Below, piece after piece: positions 36,077 through 43,127 of a stretch of DNA of 64,000 nt (positions are counted from its first letter, which is position 1; every line of letters starts with the position of its first letter). Source of the stretch: Culturomica sp. Its GTDB lineage: Bacteria > Bacteroidota > Bacteroidia > Bacteroidales > Marinifilaceae. A program made the position numbers and the translations under genes. The notes below the pieces were generated by a model. It saw only the letters and a list, made by a program, of their open reading frames with translations. It ran no database searches and was not told the DNA's origin. The stretch is taken from positions 1-64,000 of the forward strand of contig JAISVB010000069.1 in assembly GCA_031271755.1 (NCBI GenBank). The letters run 5' to 3'.

Positions 36077-36778
36077 TTAATTGCCGTGCCGGCCGTTATT
36101 CTCCGTATACACGGAGATAAAATACTCTTCCGGAGTGGTTCCCAGTTCCTCCGCTTTTTTCACCGAACACTGCTCGATGCGTTCCATGTACTCCATCCCC
36201 CCGGTCACTTCAAAAATCCGGTGTAATTCCTGCATGCTGTCGTCATCAATTTGACGCAGCACTCCCGGTCCCGCTTGCTTCAGGTTGGCGTGCATCCGTT
36301 CGTACAGTTCGTCCATGTGGGCGTAAACCCACTCCCACACCGGCCCCTGTTCGGGGTGCATCTCCGGTTTCACCAGATCGGGCGTGATGCAGTAGCCGCG
36401 TTCCAGAATGTTGTGGGCGATCACCCTTTTCAGCGCATACTGCTGCCTCCCTTTTTCCGACTCCGTGAAGCAGCCCTCCTCCTGGGACAGTTGCCGCAGC
36501 GCCATCACGACTAAGCCGGGGGTATTGCCCCGGGGACAACGGGTTTTGCACGACATACACTCCCCGCAGTACCAGATCTGTTCCGAGCGGAGCAGCTCGC
36601 GGATGCTCTCCTCGTTTTCCCGCTGCACCGCATCCACCAAGCGGCGCGGGTCGTAGTCGTAAAACTCCGCAGCCGGACAGATGGCGGTACACACGCCGCA
36701 ATTCATGCAACTGTTCATCCCCTCCTCGAAGTGAATGTTCTTTTTCAATCTCTCCAGCAATGTCGACATGACTTCCAT
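36077..36778 (-). CDS. HdrC-like 4Fe-4S dicluster protein, first gene of the Hdr-like operon
   Basis: The 233-residue protein has two 4Fe-4S motifs, CMNCGVCTAICPA (residues 24-36) and CGECMSCKTRCPRGN (about 71-85), in a helical protein of HdrC type. It leads the operon hdrC-hdrB-hdrA-hdrC2-membrane protein, all with gaps of 8-15 bp. The -7 box TATTTTTG (complement of 36784-36791) lies only 5 nt upstream of the ATG. The first 86 codons are duplicated at 37773-38029. Confidence 0.82.
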   Translation of the reverse strand: MEVMSTLLERLKKNIHFEEGMNSCMNCGVCTAICPAAEFYDYDPRRLVDAVQRENEESIRELLRSEQIWYCGECMSCKTRCPRGNTPGLVVMALRQLSQEEGCFTESEKGRQQYALKRVIAHNILERGYCITPDLVKPEMHPEQGPVWEWVYAHMDELYERMHANLKQAGPGVLRQIDDDSMQELHRIFEVTGGMEYMERIEQCSVKKAEELGTTPEEYFISVYTENNGRHGN

Positions 36779-36929
36779 TTTTGCAAAAATAGGCCAATTT
36801 CCCTCCCCGGGAAAGCAGGTAAATACCCAATTGTCGATGTGTATTTATACCTACTCTCCTCTGTACGGTGTGCTGTAACTTCTTTTTCGGAAATCTGTAC
36901 TGAAGAAAAAATCCAAAGAAATACTGCAT
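36522..36929. repeat. Direct repeat, copy 1 (5' end of the hdrC-like gene and its promoter)
   Basis: These 408 bp match 37773-38180 without any gap, with about 17 substitutions counted by eye (around 96% identity). It covers codons 1-86 of the hdrC-like gene, the -7 box and about 140 bp upstream. The two copies have the same orientation and enclose hicAB. Confidence 0.9.
36784..36791 (-). promoter_or_regulatory. -7 box of the Hdr-like operon
   Basis: The complement reads TATTTTTG. In the duplicate copy the same position reads TGTTTTTG, so only this copy keeps the consensus. Confidence 0.55.
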
Positions 36930-36931
36930 TT

Positions 36932-36956
36932 AAAAAGCCCCCGCCGAAGCGAGGGC
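36932..36956 (-). terminator. Terminator of hicAB
   Basis: On the minus strand GCCCTCGC-TTCG-GCGGGGGC is followed by TTTTT. It lies 36 bp after the hicB stop. Confidence 0.75.
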
Positions 36957-36992
36957 AAACCATTTCAAATAGATGTGTTGTCAAACAAATAG

Positions 36993-37406
36993 TTACAATG
37001 AAACGGTTTTTAGATCATCCGCATACATTTGCAATCCATGCAATATGCGTTGTTTTACTTTTGCTCCCGGATGTTTGATACCTGATACGTATTGTCGCAT
37101 TAAACTTTCATTTATACCGGAGATTCTCGCCAATATTGATTGATTCAGTACTCCCTGATACCCCTCCAACAACGAGGGGATATCTTCAAAACGATATTCA
37201 AAAGAATATGCTTCATCCATCCACGGTTGACGTTCTTCCGGCCATAAACCTTCTATATGGAACTGAAGTCCTTTTTCCAGATCTTTTCGTAATTTCTCAA
37301 AAGAATTACGAGCAATAACATAACCGTCAACCTCCGGTAAGTGGGCGGAAATACCCTTACCTGCTTTGGATACAATCACTTCAAGTTTTTTCATTTTTCC
37401 TGCCAT
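36993..37406 (-). CDS. hicB: HicB-type antitoxin with C-terminal HTH
   Basis: The 137-residue protein has an N-terminal HicB-like half (KLEVIVSKAGKGISAHLPEVDGYVIARNSFEKLRKDLEKGL), the partial RNase-H-like fold that binds HicA. The C-terminal half is a helix-turn-helix (LNQSILARISGINESLMRQYVSGIKHPGAKVKQRI). The HTH suggests that it represses its own promoter. It follows hicA by 27 bp, the toxin-first order typical of hicAB. Confidence 0.85.
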   Translation of the reverse strand: MAGKMKKLEVIVSKAGKGISAHLPEVDGYVIARNSFEKLRKDLEKGLQFHIEGLWPEERQPWMDEAYSFEYRFEDIPSLLEGYQGVLNQSILARISGINESLMRQYVSGIKHPGAKVKQRILHGLQMYADDLKTVSL

Positions 37407-37433
37407 TTAATCTTTTACTTTGAATTATGCGAA

Positions 37434-37652
37434 TTACTCTGCATAATCTCTGAATTTAATTCCCGATTGCCTTTCCATGCTTTTCAGATTGTTTATTGTC
37501 ACATTATCTGAAAGTTTTCCGTCAATCGTCACCGTTTTCCGAATCGTTGGGTGTTGATATTGCCGGTGACTTGTGCCATTTTGCCGGGCTTTATACCATC
37601 CGAGCGATTCAAGAATTCGGATAATCTCCTGAATTTTAAACACTCTTTTCAT
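37434..37652 (-). CDS. hicA: HicA-type mRNA interferase toxin
   Basis: The 72-residue protein has the HicA/YcfA double-stranded-RNA-binding-like fold signature ILESLGWYKARQNGTSHRQYQHP, with the catalytic His in SHRQY (about residue 29), and NVTINNLKSMERQSGI. HicA cleaves mRNA and is neutralised by HicB. The promoter is at 37677-37684. The pair lies between the two 408-bp direct repeats. Confidence 0.87.
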   Translation of the reverse strand: MKRVFKIQEIIRILESLGWYKARQNGTSHRQYQHPTIRKTVTIDGKLSDNVTINNLKSMERQSGIKFRDYAE

Positions 37653-37676
37653 AGAACTATTTGCTTAACAACAACA

Positions 37677-37698
37677 CAAAGGTAACGAAATTTGTTAC
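37677..37698 (-). promoter_or_regulatory. hicAB promoter with a candidate HicB operator
   Basis: The complement of 37677-37684 reads TACCTTTG (-7 box). Immediately upstream, 37682-37698 has GTAAC and GTTAC as inverted half-sites around GAAATTT, where an autorepressor would block transcription. Confidence 0.5.
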
Positions 37699-37772
37699 TT
37701 CTACAAAAAATTACGAGCATTTTTTCAAGAAAAAGGATTTTTCGGTCTACTCCGAAGCGGCATTGGGCGAAA

Positions 37773-38029
37773 GTATTGCCTTGGGGATACCGGGTTTTGC
37801 ACGACATGCACTCTCCTCAATACCAGAGCTGTTCCGAGCGGAGCTGCTCGCGGATGCTCTCCTCGTTTTCCCGCTGCACCGCATCCGCCAAGCGGCGCGG
37901 GTCATAGTCGTAAAACTCCGCAGCCGGACAGATGGCGGTACACACGCCGCAATTCATGCAACTGTTCATCCCCTCCTCGAAGTGAATGTTCTTTTTCAAT
38001 CTCTCCAGCAATGTCGACATGGCTTCCAT
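37773..38029 (-). pseudogene. Truncated duplicate of the hdrC-like gene
   Basis: Codons 1-70 follow the intact gene (MEAMSTLLERLKKNIHFEEG; CMNCGVCTAICPA). The first Cys of the second cluster motif is then a stop (TGC to TGA), and the later Cys-Pro reads Tyr-Pro before homology ends at 37773. The -7 box is also changed. It cannot make a working two-cluster protein. Confidence 0.88.
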
Positions 38030-38180
38030 TTTTGCAAAAACAGGCCAATTTCCCTCCCCGGGAAAGCAGGTAAATACCCAATTGTCGATGTGTATTTATA
38101 CCTGCTTTCCTCTGTACGGTGTGCTGTAACTTCTTTTTCGGAAACCTGTACTGAAGAAAAAATCCAAAGAAATACTGCAT
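37773..38180. repeat. Direct repeat, copy 2
   Basis: This is the second 408-bp copy of 36522-36929, offset by 1,251 bp. Homology ends at the same base in both copies (after ATACTGCAT). Beyond this point the sequence becomes AT-rich. Confidence 0.9.
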
Positions 38181-38315
38181 CGTTTGGGAAAAGAACTTCA
38201 AGCTGTGCAACTTTAATAATGTTACTTTTTTAGGACTATTTGGAGATTTTATAAAAAAATGTTATTTTCGCCAAAATTAATTTTAATGCCTATGGTATAA
38301 AAACAGCGGCGTTTC

Positions 38316-38524
38316 TACGCACATTTTAGGATATATTGGAAAAAGCATTTAGCTTTTATTCTGGTTTGTTGAAACCTCACAAATTTCAAAAGTCGCCAAG
38401 AGTAAAGCGAAGATGCTCACGTCGGTAACGGCGTGGGCTTTACTCGTTTATTTGGCGACAAGGTATTGTGAGGACCTCAACAAGCGAATAAAAAGAGTTT
38501 GTCCACGCTTTTTTTATGTGCGTA
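38316..38524. repeat. Nested long hairpin element of about 209 nt
   Basis: Nine blocks pair in strict nested order: 38316-38324/38516-38524 (TACGCACAT), 38340-38346/38507-38513, 38354-38361/38486-38493, 38366-38372/38477-38483, 38375-38382/38466-38473 (CCTCACAA), 38392-38399/38452-38459 (GTCGCCAA), 38400-38408/38437-38445 (GAGTAAAGC) and 38418-38421/38432-38435, with short bulges between. No convincing ORF lies in 38181-38630. It stands just upstream of the lipoprotein module and could be a recombination site, a mobile-element relic or a structured leader RNA. Confidence 0.8.
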
Positions 38525-38630
38525 TGTGAGGTGTAGTCTAAGGACAATACAAATTCAAAAACAAAGCAGGCTTGTGTGCGAAACCGTAAAATTTAACCTG
38601 TCTGCAAAAACAGACAAAAATTGAAAAACT

Positions 38631-39251
38631 ATGAGAACATATAAAATTTTGACCATCATAATCACAGCGGTAATTGCAGGTGTAACTTTAACGGGCTGTG
38701 GAGGCAGTAAACCATTGTCTCAAGAAACTGCTACAGGATTTCAGAAAATAGAAAAAGATGAGTGCCAACTAAAGGCAGAAGAACAGCCTGTAAAAAGAGC
38801 CTACGGTACAGGTCAGCATTTCAAAGAAATGACCGCAAGAAATATTGCAGAAACACAAGCGCGTGCACAATTTGCAAGAATGATTGCCTCTTTAATAATA
38901 GCGTCAACATCCGAAGATGCTAATGCAAATACAGCCTATAATGGTGATATCAGTGGTGCAAATACTGTCGAGCAACAAAATGCGGGTGCACGTGATTTTG
39001 CAACAAGTATCGCCAATGAAGAAATAAGAAATTCTACGATTATTTCAACTTGCCCGACATTCAATCCTACGACTAAACAATACAAAGTAGCGGTTTGTGT
39101 GGAGTATAATGAAAATATTGCCACTATGGCGAATAATATAACGAAAAAAATACAAAAACTTTCCGATGAACAAAAATTGCAAATGAATTTTGAATTTGAG
39201 CAATATCGCAAAAGAATTGAAGCCGAATTGGAAAAAATGAACAAGCAATAA
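38631..39251 (+). CDS. LPP20/FlgP-like lipoprotein
   Basis: The 206-residue protein has a lipoprotein signal (MRTYKILTIIITAVIAGVTLTGC). A domain follows in which MTARNIAETQARAQFARMIASLI and EIRNSTIISTCPTFNPTTKQYKVAVCVEY resemble the LPP20 family (a helix with A-x-x-x-A spacing followed by strands), and the C-terminal end is a charged helix. It is the first gene of an AT-rich run of envelope proteins. The stop is 5 bp before the next ATG. Function is unknown; LPP20 relatives include flagellar FlgP and Helicobacter lipoproteins. Confidence 0.6.
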   Translation: MRTYKILTIIITAVIAGVTLTGCGGSKPLSQETATGFQKIEKDECQLKAEEQPVKRAYGTGQHFKEMTARNIAETQARAQFARMIASLIIASTSEDANANTAYNGDISGANTVEQQNAGARDFATSIANEEIRNSTIISTCPTFNPTTKQYKVAVCVEYNENIATMANNITKKIQKLSDEQKLQMNFEFEQYRKRIEAELEKMNKQ

Positions 39252-39256
39252 AACCG

Positions 39257-40276
39257 ATGAAAAAGGCAGGTATAACTTTTTATTGCTTTTTACTATCGCT
39301 CATACTTTTGGGACAGAATTCGCCGCGTTGGATAAACGATGCGTTGCGCGAGTCAGCATATCCGCAAAATGCTTACTACTCAGCTTTTGTGACCGCAAAT
39401 GCCGCTAATGAAACAGTAAACTCAATGGAAAATGCGGTAAAACGTAAAGTAATTGAAAGCATTCGTGTAAAAATAAGAAGCGAGTTGATAACAGGTAATG
39501 AAGGCTATGGAACAATAGAATCATCCCACGAATATACTAAAGATGAAACGCAATCTTCGGCGGAAGCAGAAATTGTAGGTATAAAAGTAGAGAGTTATAA
39601 GGCTGCTAACGTAATTTACGCTTTTGCCTATGTCAATCGTTACGAGCTAATTGGTTATTATAAAAATAATTTGTTGGTTAATCTTGGACAAATAGAAAGT
39701 TTTGTAAAAACGGCGCAAAATTTAAAGGTAAGCGGTGAAAAAGCCAAAGCCCAACTGCAACTTGATGTAGCAAGACCGCTTTTTGCTAAAGTACGCTATG
39801 CGCAGGATTTGCTTACAGCCGTTGACCCTAATGTTTCTACTGACGATTTGCAGCAAGTAAAAATCGAAACTTTGTACAACCAGCTTACACAAATGCAGGC
39901 GCAGTTGATGCAGGGAGTGTATGTATATGTGGAAAGCAACGAAAATTTGTTTGGACAAAAAGTAGATATTGTTGCCAATAAAGTGAAAGCGGAATTGGCA
40001 AAAAACGGTTGTAGTTTTACCGGTGATGTAGAAGAAGCTGATTTCATACTAAACATTAGTATTTCGACGAGAGAAATAGGCAAGCAGGGAAGTATTGTAT
40101 TTGTCGCTGCCGACACACAAATTCAACTGCACCATACACATAAACAAAAAGCCGTTTATAGCGACGAAATAGCACAAAAAGGTAGTTCTATTTCGCCGGA
40201 AAAAGCTGGACGAATGGCACTGAACAATGTAGCTCCGAAAATAGCGGAAAAACTTATATTCTGGCTGAAAAATTAA
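39257..40276 (+). CDS. LPP20-like secreted protein
   Basis: The 339-residue protein has a signal peptide (MKKAGITFYCFLLSLILLGQ). Residues about 20-130 (PRWINDALRESAYPQNAYYSAFV; NAVKRKVIESIRVKIRSELI; VIYAFAYVNRYELIGYY) look like an LPP20 domain. A helical linker (about 140-210) follows, then a C-terminal domain (VDIVANKVKAELAKNGCSFTGD; SIVFVAADTQIQLHHTHKQKAVYSDE) resembling the anticodon-like or FlgT-type domain seen in these proteins. Gene order and spacing (5 bp) argue for joint function with the preceding lipoprotein. It is described from its features, not from an identified homologue. Confidence 0.6.
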   Translation: MKKAGITFYCFLLSLILLGQNSPRWINDALRESAYPQNAYYSAFVTANAANETVNSMENAVKRKVIESIRVKIRSELITGNEGYGTIESSHEYTKDETQSSAEAEIVGIKVESYKAANVIYAFAYVNRYELIGYYKNNLLVNLGQIESFVKTAQNLKVSGEKAKAQLQLDVARPLFAKVRYAQDLLTAVDPNVSTDDLQQVKIETLYNQLTQMQAQLMQGVYVYVESNENLFGQKVDIVANKVKAELAKNGCSFTGDVEEADFILNISISTREIGKQGSIVFVAADTQIQLHHTHKQKAVYSDEIAQKGSSISPEKAGRMALNNVAPKIAEKLIFWLKN

Positions 40277-40307
40277 ACACAATCATTCATTTTAACACGT
40301 AATAGTC

Positions 40308-41285
40308 ATGAAAAAACAAAATTTAAGTAATCAAATCATCTTGTTGTGGCAAGGATTATTTTTCATCATTGCGACCATTTTGTTAGCCGCATGTGTTTTA
40401 CCTAAAACGATGCCAATAACAGATACATCAATATCTGTTATCAACATTATACCTGAGAAGACAACCAACTATACAAATCCTTCATTGAAAAAGTTTATAA
40501 CAGAGAATGAAGGAGCCTCTGTTGTTGTACGAGACAATAAAGCGGCAATTGGAAGTGGTGTGTCGGGTAATAGTAGAAGTAGCAATCTTTGTTTACTATT
40601 AGAGAGTGCTTTACTGAAAGCTCATTACAACGTAAGAGATCGTCAGATTTTTGAAAATGTTATGGATAAAATGAGTGATAATGTCGATTATGAGCAACTT
40701 AGCATCAAAACGGGAACGGATTTGATTTTTGAAGTAATTGACTTTGATACTGATGAATATAACGTGGATAAATATTATAAATACAGTCCCCAAAACTATA
40801 CAAAATATATAAGTAATCACACAGATTATATAGGCAATCTCACAGCCACAGAGAAATTTTACGATCGCTCTATTCCCAGAAAAGGATACGATAAGAAGGG
40901 GTATGAGCTAAGGTATTCAAGCGGTAGATACTACAATAACAAGGGAAAAGTAGTTATTCCTGTCAATTATGGGCCATATACACCTACTTCTTATAATTTT
41001 ACGGGATATCACATAGAAATAAAAGTTATCATGTTAAGAGACAATAAAGTAGGAGGAACGTATAGATACTATTATACACCATGCGATGTAAACAAAGGTG
41101 GATGCAAAATTTCTTCTTTTGGCCCACCTGCATTGCATTATTTAGACAATAATGATAACAAATATTATGATAAATCACCTGATAGAAAAGTAGATGAAGA
41201 AGAAGCTTTATTAAAGGAATTAAGCAACTTTATTTCTAAAATCGTAGTTCCTGACATGGATAAGGAGATGAAAGGTGTCAAATAA
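40308..41285 (+). CDS. Lipoprotein of unknown function (CsgG/FlgO-like core)
   Basis: The 325-residue protein has a membrane-spanning signal ending IATILLAAC. Residues about 90-150 (LCLLLESALLKAHYNVRDRQIFENVMDKM; TGTDLIFEVIDFDTDE) have the layout of CsgG/FlgO-type proteins, in which a helix, a short strand with R-x-x-F/L-E, and a TGxDL/I strand build the ring subunit. Residues about 150-240 are very Tyr/Asn-rich. Base composition is much more AT-rich than the chromosome around it. The gap to the upstream gene is 31 bp. Confidence 0.5.
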   Translation: MKKQNLSNQIILLWQGLFFIIATILLAACVLPKTMPITDTSISVINIIPEKTTNYTNPSLKKFITENEGASVVVRDNKAAIGSGVSGNSRSSNLCLLLESALLKAHYNVRDRQIFENVMDKMSDNVDYEQLSIKTGTDLIFEVIDFDTDEYNVDKYYKYSPQNYTKYISNHTDYIGNLTATEKFYDRSIPRKGYDKKGYELRYSSGRYYNNKGKVVIPVNYGPYTPTSYNFTGYHIEIKVIMLRDNKVGGTYRYYYTPCDVNKGGCKISSFGPPALHYLDNNDNKYYDKSPDRKVDEEEALLKELSNFISKIVVPDMDKEMKGVK

Positions 41286-41288
41286 CTG

Positions 41289-41333
41289 TTTTGTGCTTTT
41301 ACAGCCTGAAATACAGGCTGTAAAAGCACAAAA
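41289..41333. other. Perfect 20-bp stem-loop between lipoprotein genes
   Basis: TTTTGTGCTTTTACAGCCTG (41289-41308) pairs completely with 41314-41333 around the loop AAATA. There is no T-run after it on either strand, so it is not a standard terminator. It may stabilise the mRNA 3' end or be an insertion scar. Confidence 0.75.
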
Positions 41334-41358
41334 AACTGTATGAATTTTGAAATTAATC

Positions 41359-42162
41359 ATGAAATATTTTTTATGGATGCTATGTGTGTTACACACAGTA
41401 AGTTTGCAAGCACAAAAAAAAGGGATTGCCATATTTGATTCGTATGGGGCTTCTGTTAGTAATGAGATTAAAATAGCCGTTAGAGATGCACTTCAGGAAG
41501 GTATTGTCAAGTCAAGAAGGTATGAAGTACTGGAAAGGGAACAAATAGAAGGCGTACAAAAAGAAATGGAATTTCAGGCAAATGCAAGCGACGAAGAACT
41601 GACCAAATGGGCTCAAAAAGCCAAAGAAGCAGATTATTCCTGTTTTGCCAGCGTAACCCAAATTGGTGCAAATTACCAGATTTCCTGCAAATTAATCGAG
41701 GCAAGCTCTTCCTACAAAGTTGTTTTTATGGATAGTCAGCGTACTAAGCAGGGAGAAGAAGATTTGATAGATGTTCTCGAATTTATTGCTAATGAAATGT
41801 TTTCTGGTAGAAGTGAAAAAGCAGTTGTACTTTGTCCAGGTTGTTGTGCGGATGGCAATAACTATGTAGATTGTGAAATATCACTTAGTGACGAACGTCC
41901 GGCAACTTATGAAGATGCCATAAGTATCTGCGAAAGCAAAGGTGAGGGCTGGTTTCTGCCAAACAAGGAAGAGTTACAGATAATATACCACAAACAACAA
42001 CTTATAGTGAATGAAGGAGGTCGAAAATTTCAATCTTTAGAATATTGGAGCTCATCTAAGCGAAATAACTATGAATCATTCAGTGTATGTTTTAGAAATG
42101 ACAATGTGTTGTATTACAGTAAAATGGAGAAAAATATTTTCCGTTGTATAAGAAGAAATTAA
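41359..42162 (+). CDS. Secreted CsgG/FlgO-like protein with DUF1566 (Lcl) C-terminal domain
   Basis: The 267-residue protein has a signal peptide (MKYFLWMLCVLHTVSLQAQ). Residues 20-155 contain KGIAIFDSYGASVSNEIKI, SRRYEVLEREQIEGVQKE and ADYSCFASVTQIGANYQISCKLIEASS, the CsgG/FlgO-type fold. Residues about 185-267 are a DUF1566/Lcl domain (ATYEDAISICESKGEGWFLP; LEYWSSS; FRCIRRN). The start at the ATG of 41359 is preferred to the TTG at 41347. The combination of an outer-membrane ring-type domain with an Lcl domain is known in Bacteroidota, but its role is not. Confidence 0.65.
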   Translation: MKYFLWMLCVLHTVSLQAQKKGIAIFDSYGASVSNEIKIAVRDALQEGIVKSRRYEVLEREQIEGVQKEMEFQANASDEELTKWAQKAKEADYSCFASVTQIGANYQISCKLIEASSSYKVVFMDSQRTKQGEEDLIDVLEFIANEMFSGRSEKAVVLCPGCCADGNNYVDCEISLSDERPATYEDAISICESKGEGWFLPNKEELQIIYHKQQLIVNEGGRKFQSLEYWSSSKRNNYESFSVCFRNDNVLYYSKMEKNIFRCIRRN

Positions 42163-42233
42163 AGAATAGACAATATAGCGAAATCAGGTATTTCACTGTA
42201 TAAAGTATAAAAGTAGTAGTTTTCCTTGTGTAC

Positions 42234-42266
42234 AGAGGATAAACTAAAATTCCTCTACTTTTTTTA
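42234..42266 (+). terminator. Terminator after the FlgO/Lcl gene
   Basis: AGAGGA (42234-42239) and TCCTCT (42252-42257) form a short stem followed by a run of T. Confidence 0.5.
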
Positions 42267-42328
42267 TATGTAATTGTTTTTTAGGGATTTAAAACATTAA
42301 AAATTTAAACAGGAAAAAGATCATTGTT

Positions 42329-42628
42329 TTGGGCATTTGTATGATTGCCTTGAGTTCCTGCTACAACACCCAAATCTTGGTGGGTAATGTAACCCAACAG
42401 GAGCCTGTTGTTAAAGTCAAAAAAGTGTGGAATCATCATGCTATTGGTGGGCTTGTGCCTATTGGTGCAACGATGACGGCAAATGCCTACGTCGGCGATA
42501 CCCCGAATTATGTCATTAAAACGAATCTAAGCTTTTTGAATGGCTTGATTTCTGGAATAACAATGGGGATTTATACACCAAGTCAGACAACGTACTATGT
42601 ACCTTTAAGGGATGCAGGAGCAAGGTAG
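42329..42628 (+). CDS. Bor-like small lipoprotein with a doubtful start
   Basis: The frame reads (R)KKIIVLGICMIALSSCYN, a lipoprotein signal, followed by TQILVGNVTQQEPVVKVKKVWNHHAIGGLVPIG and ending in LNGLISGITMGIYTPSQTTYYV. This resembles the Bor/Iss family of surface lipoproteins. No ATG precedes the signal peptide: the codons before KK are AAT-TTA-AAC-AGG after a TAA at 42299, and the only near start is TTG at 42329. The gene may use a non-ATG start or have lost its start codon. Length is about 99 residues from TTG, or 107 from the open frame. Confidence 0.5.
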   Translation: MGICMIALSSCYNTQILVGNVTQQEPVVKVKKVWNHHAIGGLVPIGATMTANAYVGDTPNYVIKTNLSFLNGLISGITMGIYTPSQTTYYVPLRDAGAR

Positions 42629-42665
42629 TACGGACGCAGTCCATCTGATTGTGTAAACCTATTGG

Positions 42666-42705
42666 GGCGGGATTTAGCACAAAGCTAAATCCCGCCATCG
42701 TTTTT
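42666..42705 (+). terminator. Strong terminator after the Bor-like gene
   Basis: GGCGGGATTTAGC (42666-42678), loop ACAAA, then the exact complement at 42684-42696, followed by ATCGTTTTT. Confidence 0.9.
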
Positions 42706-42730
42706 CTATCTTATTTATCGCCTTCATACA

Positions 42731-42886
42731 GACTTTTGGATGGCATCATCCATCGGATCTTTTACGGTAAACGGCGAAAAATACCTGATTTGCGACCCGA
42801 CTTACATCAACGCCAATCTCGGCATGTCCATGCCCCAATTCAGAAACACCTCCGCCGAAATTTTACCGCTGAAAACATGGAAATAA
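42731..42886 (+). pseudogene. C-terminal remnant of a transglutaminase-like protein
   Basis: One frame (codons aligned to the TAA at 42884-42886) reads DFWMASSIGSFTVNGEKYL, then ICDPTYINANLGMSMPQF and a short tail. DPTY followed by G-x-S/T-M-P is what I recall from the end of Bacteroidota transglutaminase-like proteins, where the Asp completes the Cys-His-Asp triad. The rest of the gene is absent. The stretch 42887-43030 has no feature I can name. Confidence 0.4.
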
Positions 42887-43032
42887 TGATTCCATAAAAC
42901 AGTGTAATAGTTGGCATTCCAAATATCAGCAATTTCAGCCTGTGAACCAAGATACTTGTAGCCGAAGGATAACATGCAACTCTTAATTCGGATACTTACT
43001 TGAAATATACGGAGTTTGTTTAAAAATTTAAG

Positions 43033-43060
43033 AAAGAGGTTTTTTGAACCTCTTTTTTTT
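43033..43060 (+). terminator. Stem-loop with T-run upstream of galM
   Basis: AAAGAGGTT (43033-43041) pairs with AACCTCTTT (43047-43055) and is followed by TTTTT. It would insulate the galactose operon from upstream transcription. Confidence 0.75.
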
Positions 43061-43081
43061 GCGTTTCTTTAAAAACAGTTT

Positions 43082-43107
43082 TATTTTTGTCAAATTGTGT
43101 GCACACG
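43082..43107 (+). promoter_or_regulatory. Promoter and candidate operator of the galactose operon
   Basis: The -7 box TATTTTTG is at 43082-43089. Immediately downstream is the perfect 10-bp palindrome GTGTGCACAC (43097-43106), in the position of an operator covering the start of transcription. Confidence 0.55.
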
Positions 43108-43127
43108 AATAATATAAAATCGAGCCT

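Noticed and set aside
42887..43020. Minus-strand frame reading MLSFGYKYLGSQAEIADIWN near 42.98 kb
   Set aside because: It looks protein-like for about 30 codons but has no start signal or known family and runs into the transglutaminase-like remnant in antisense.
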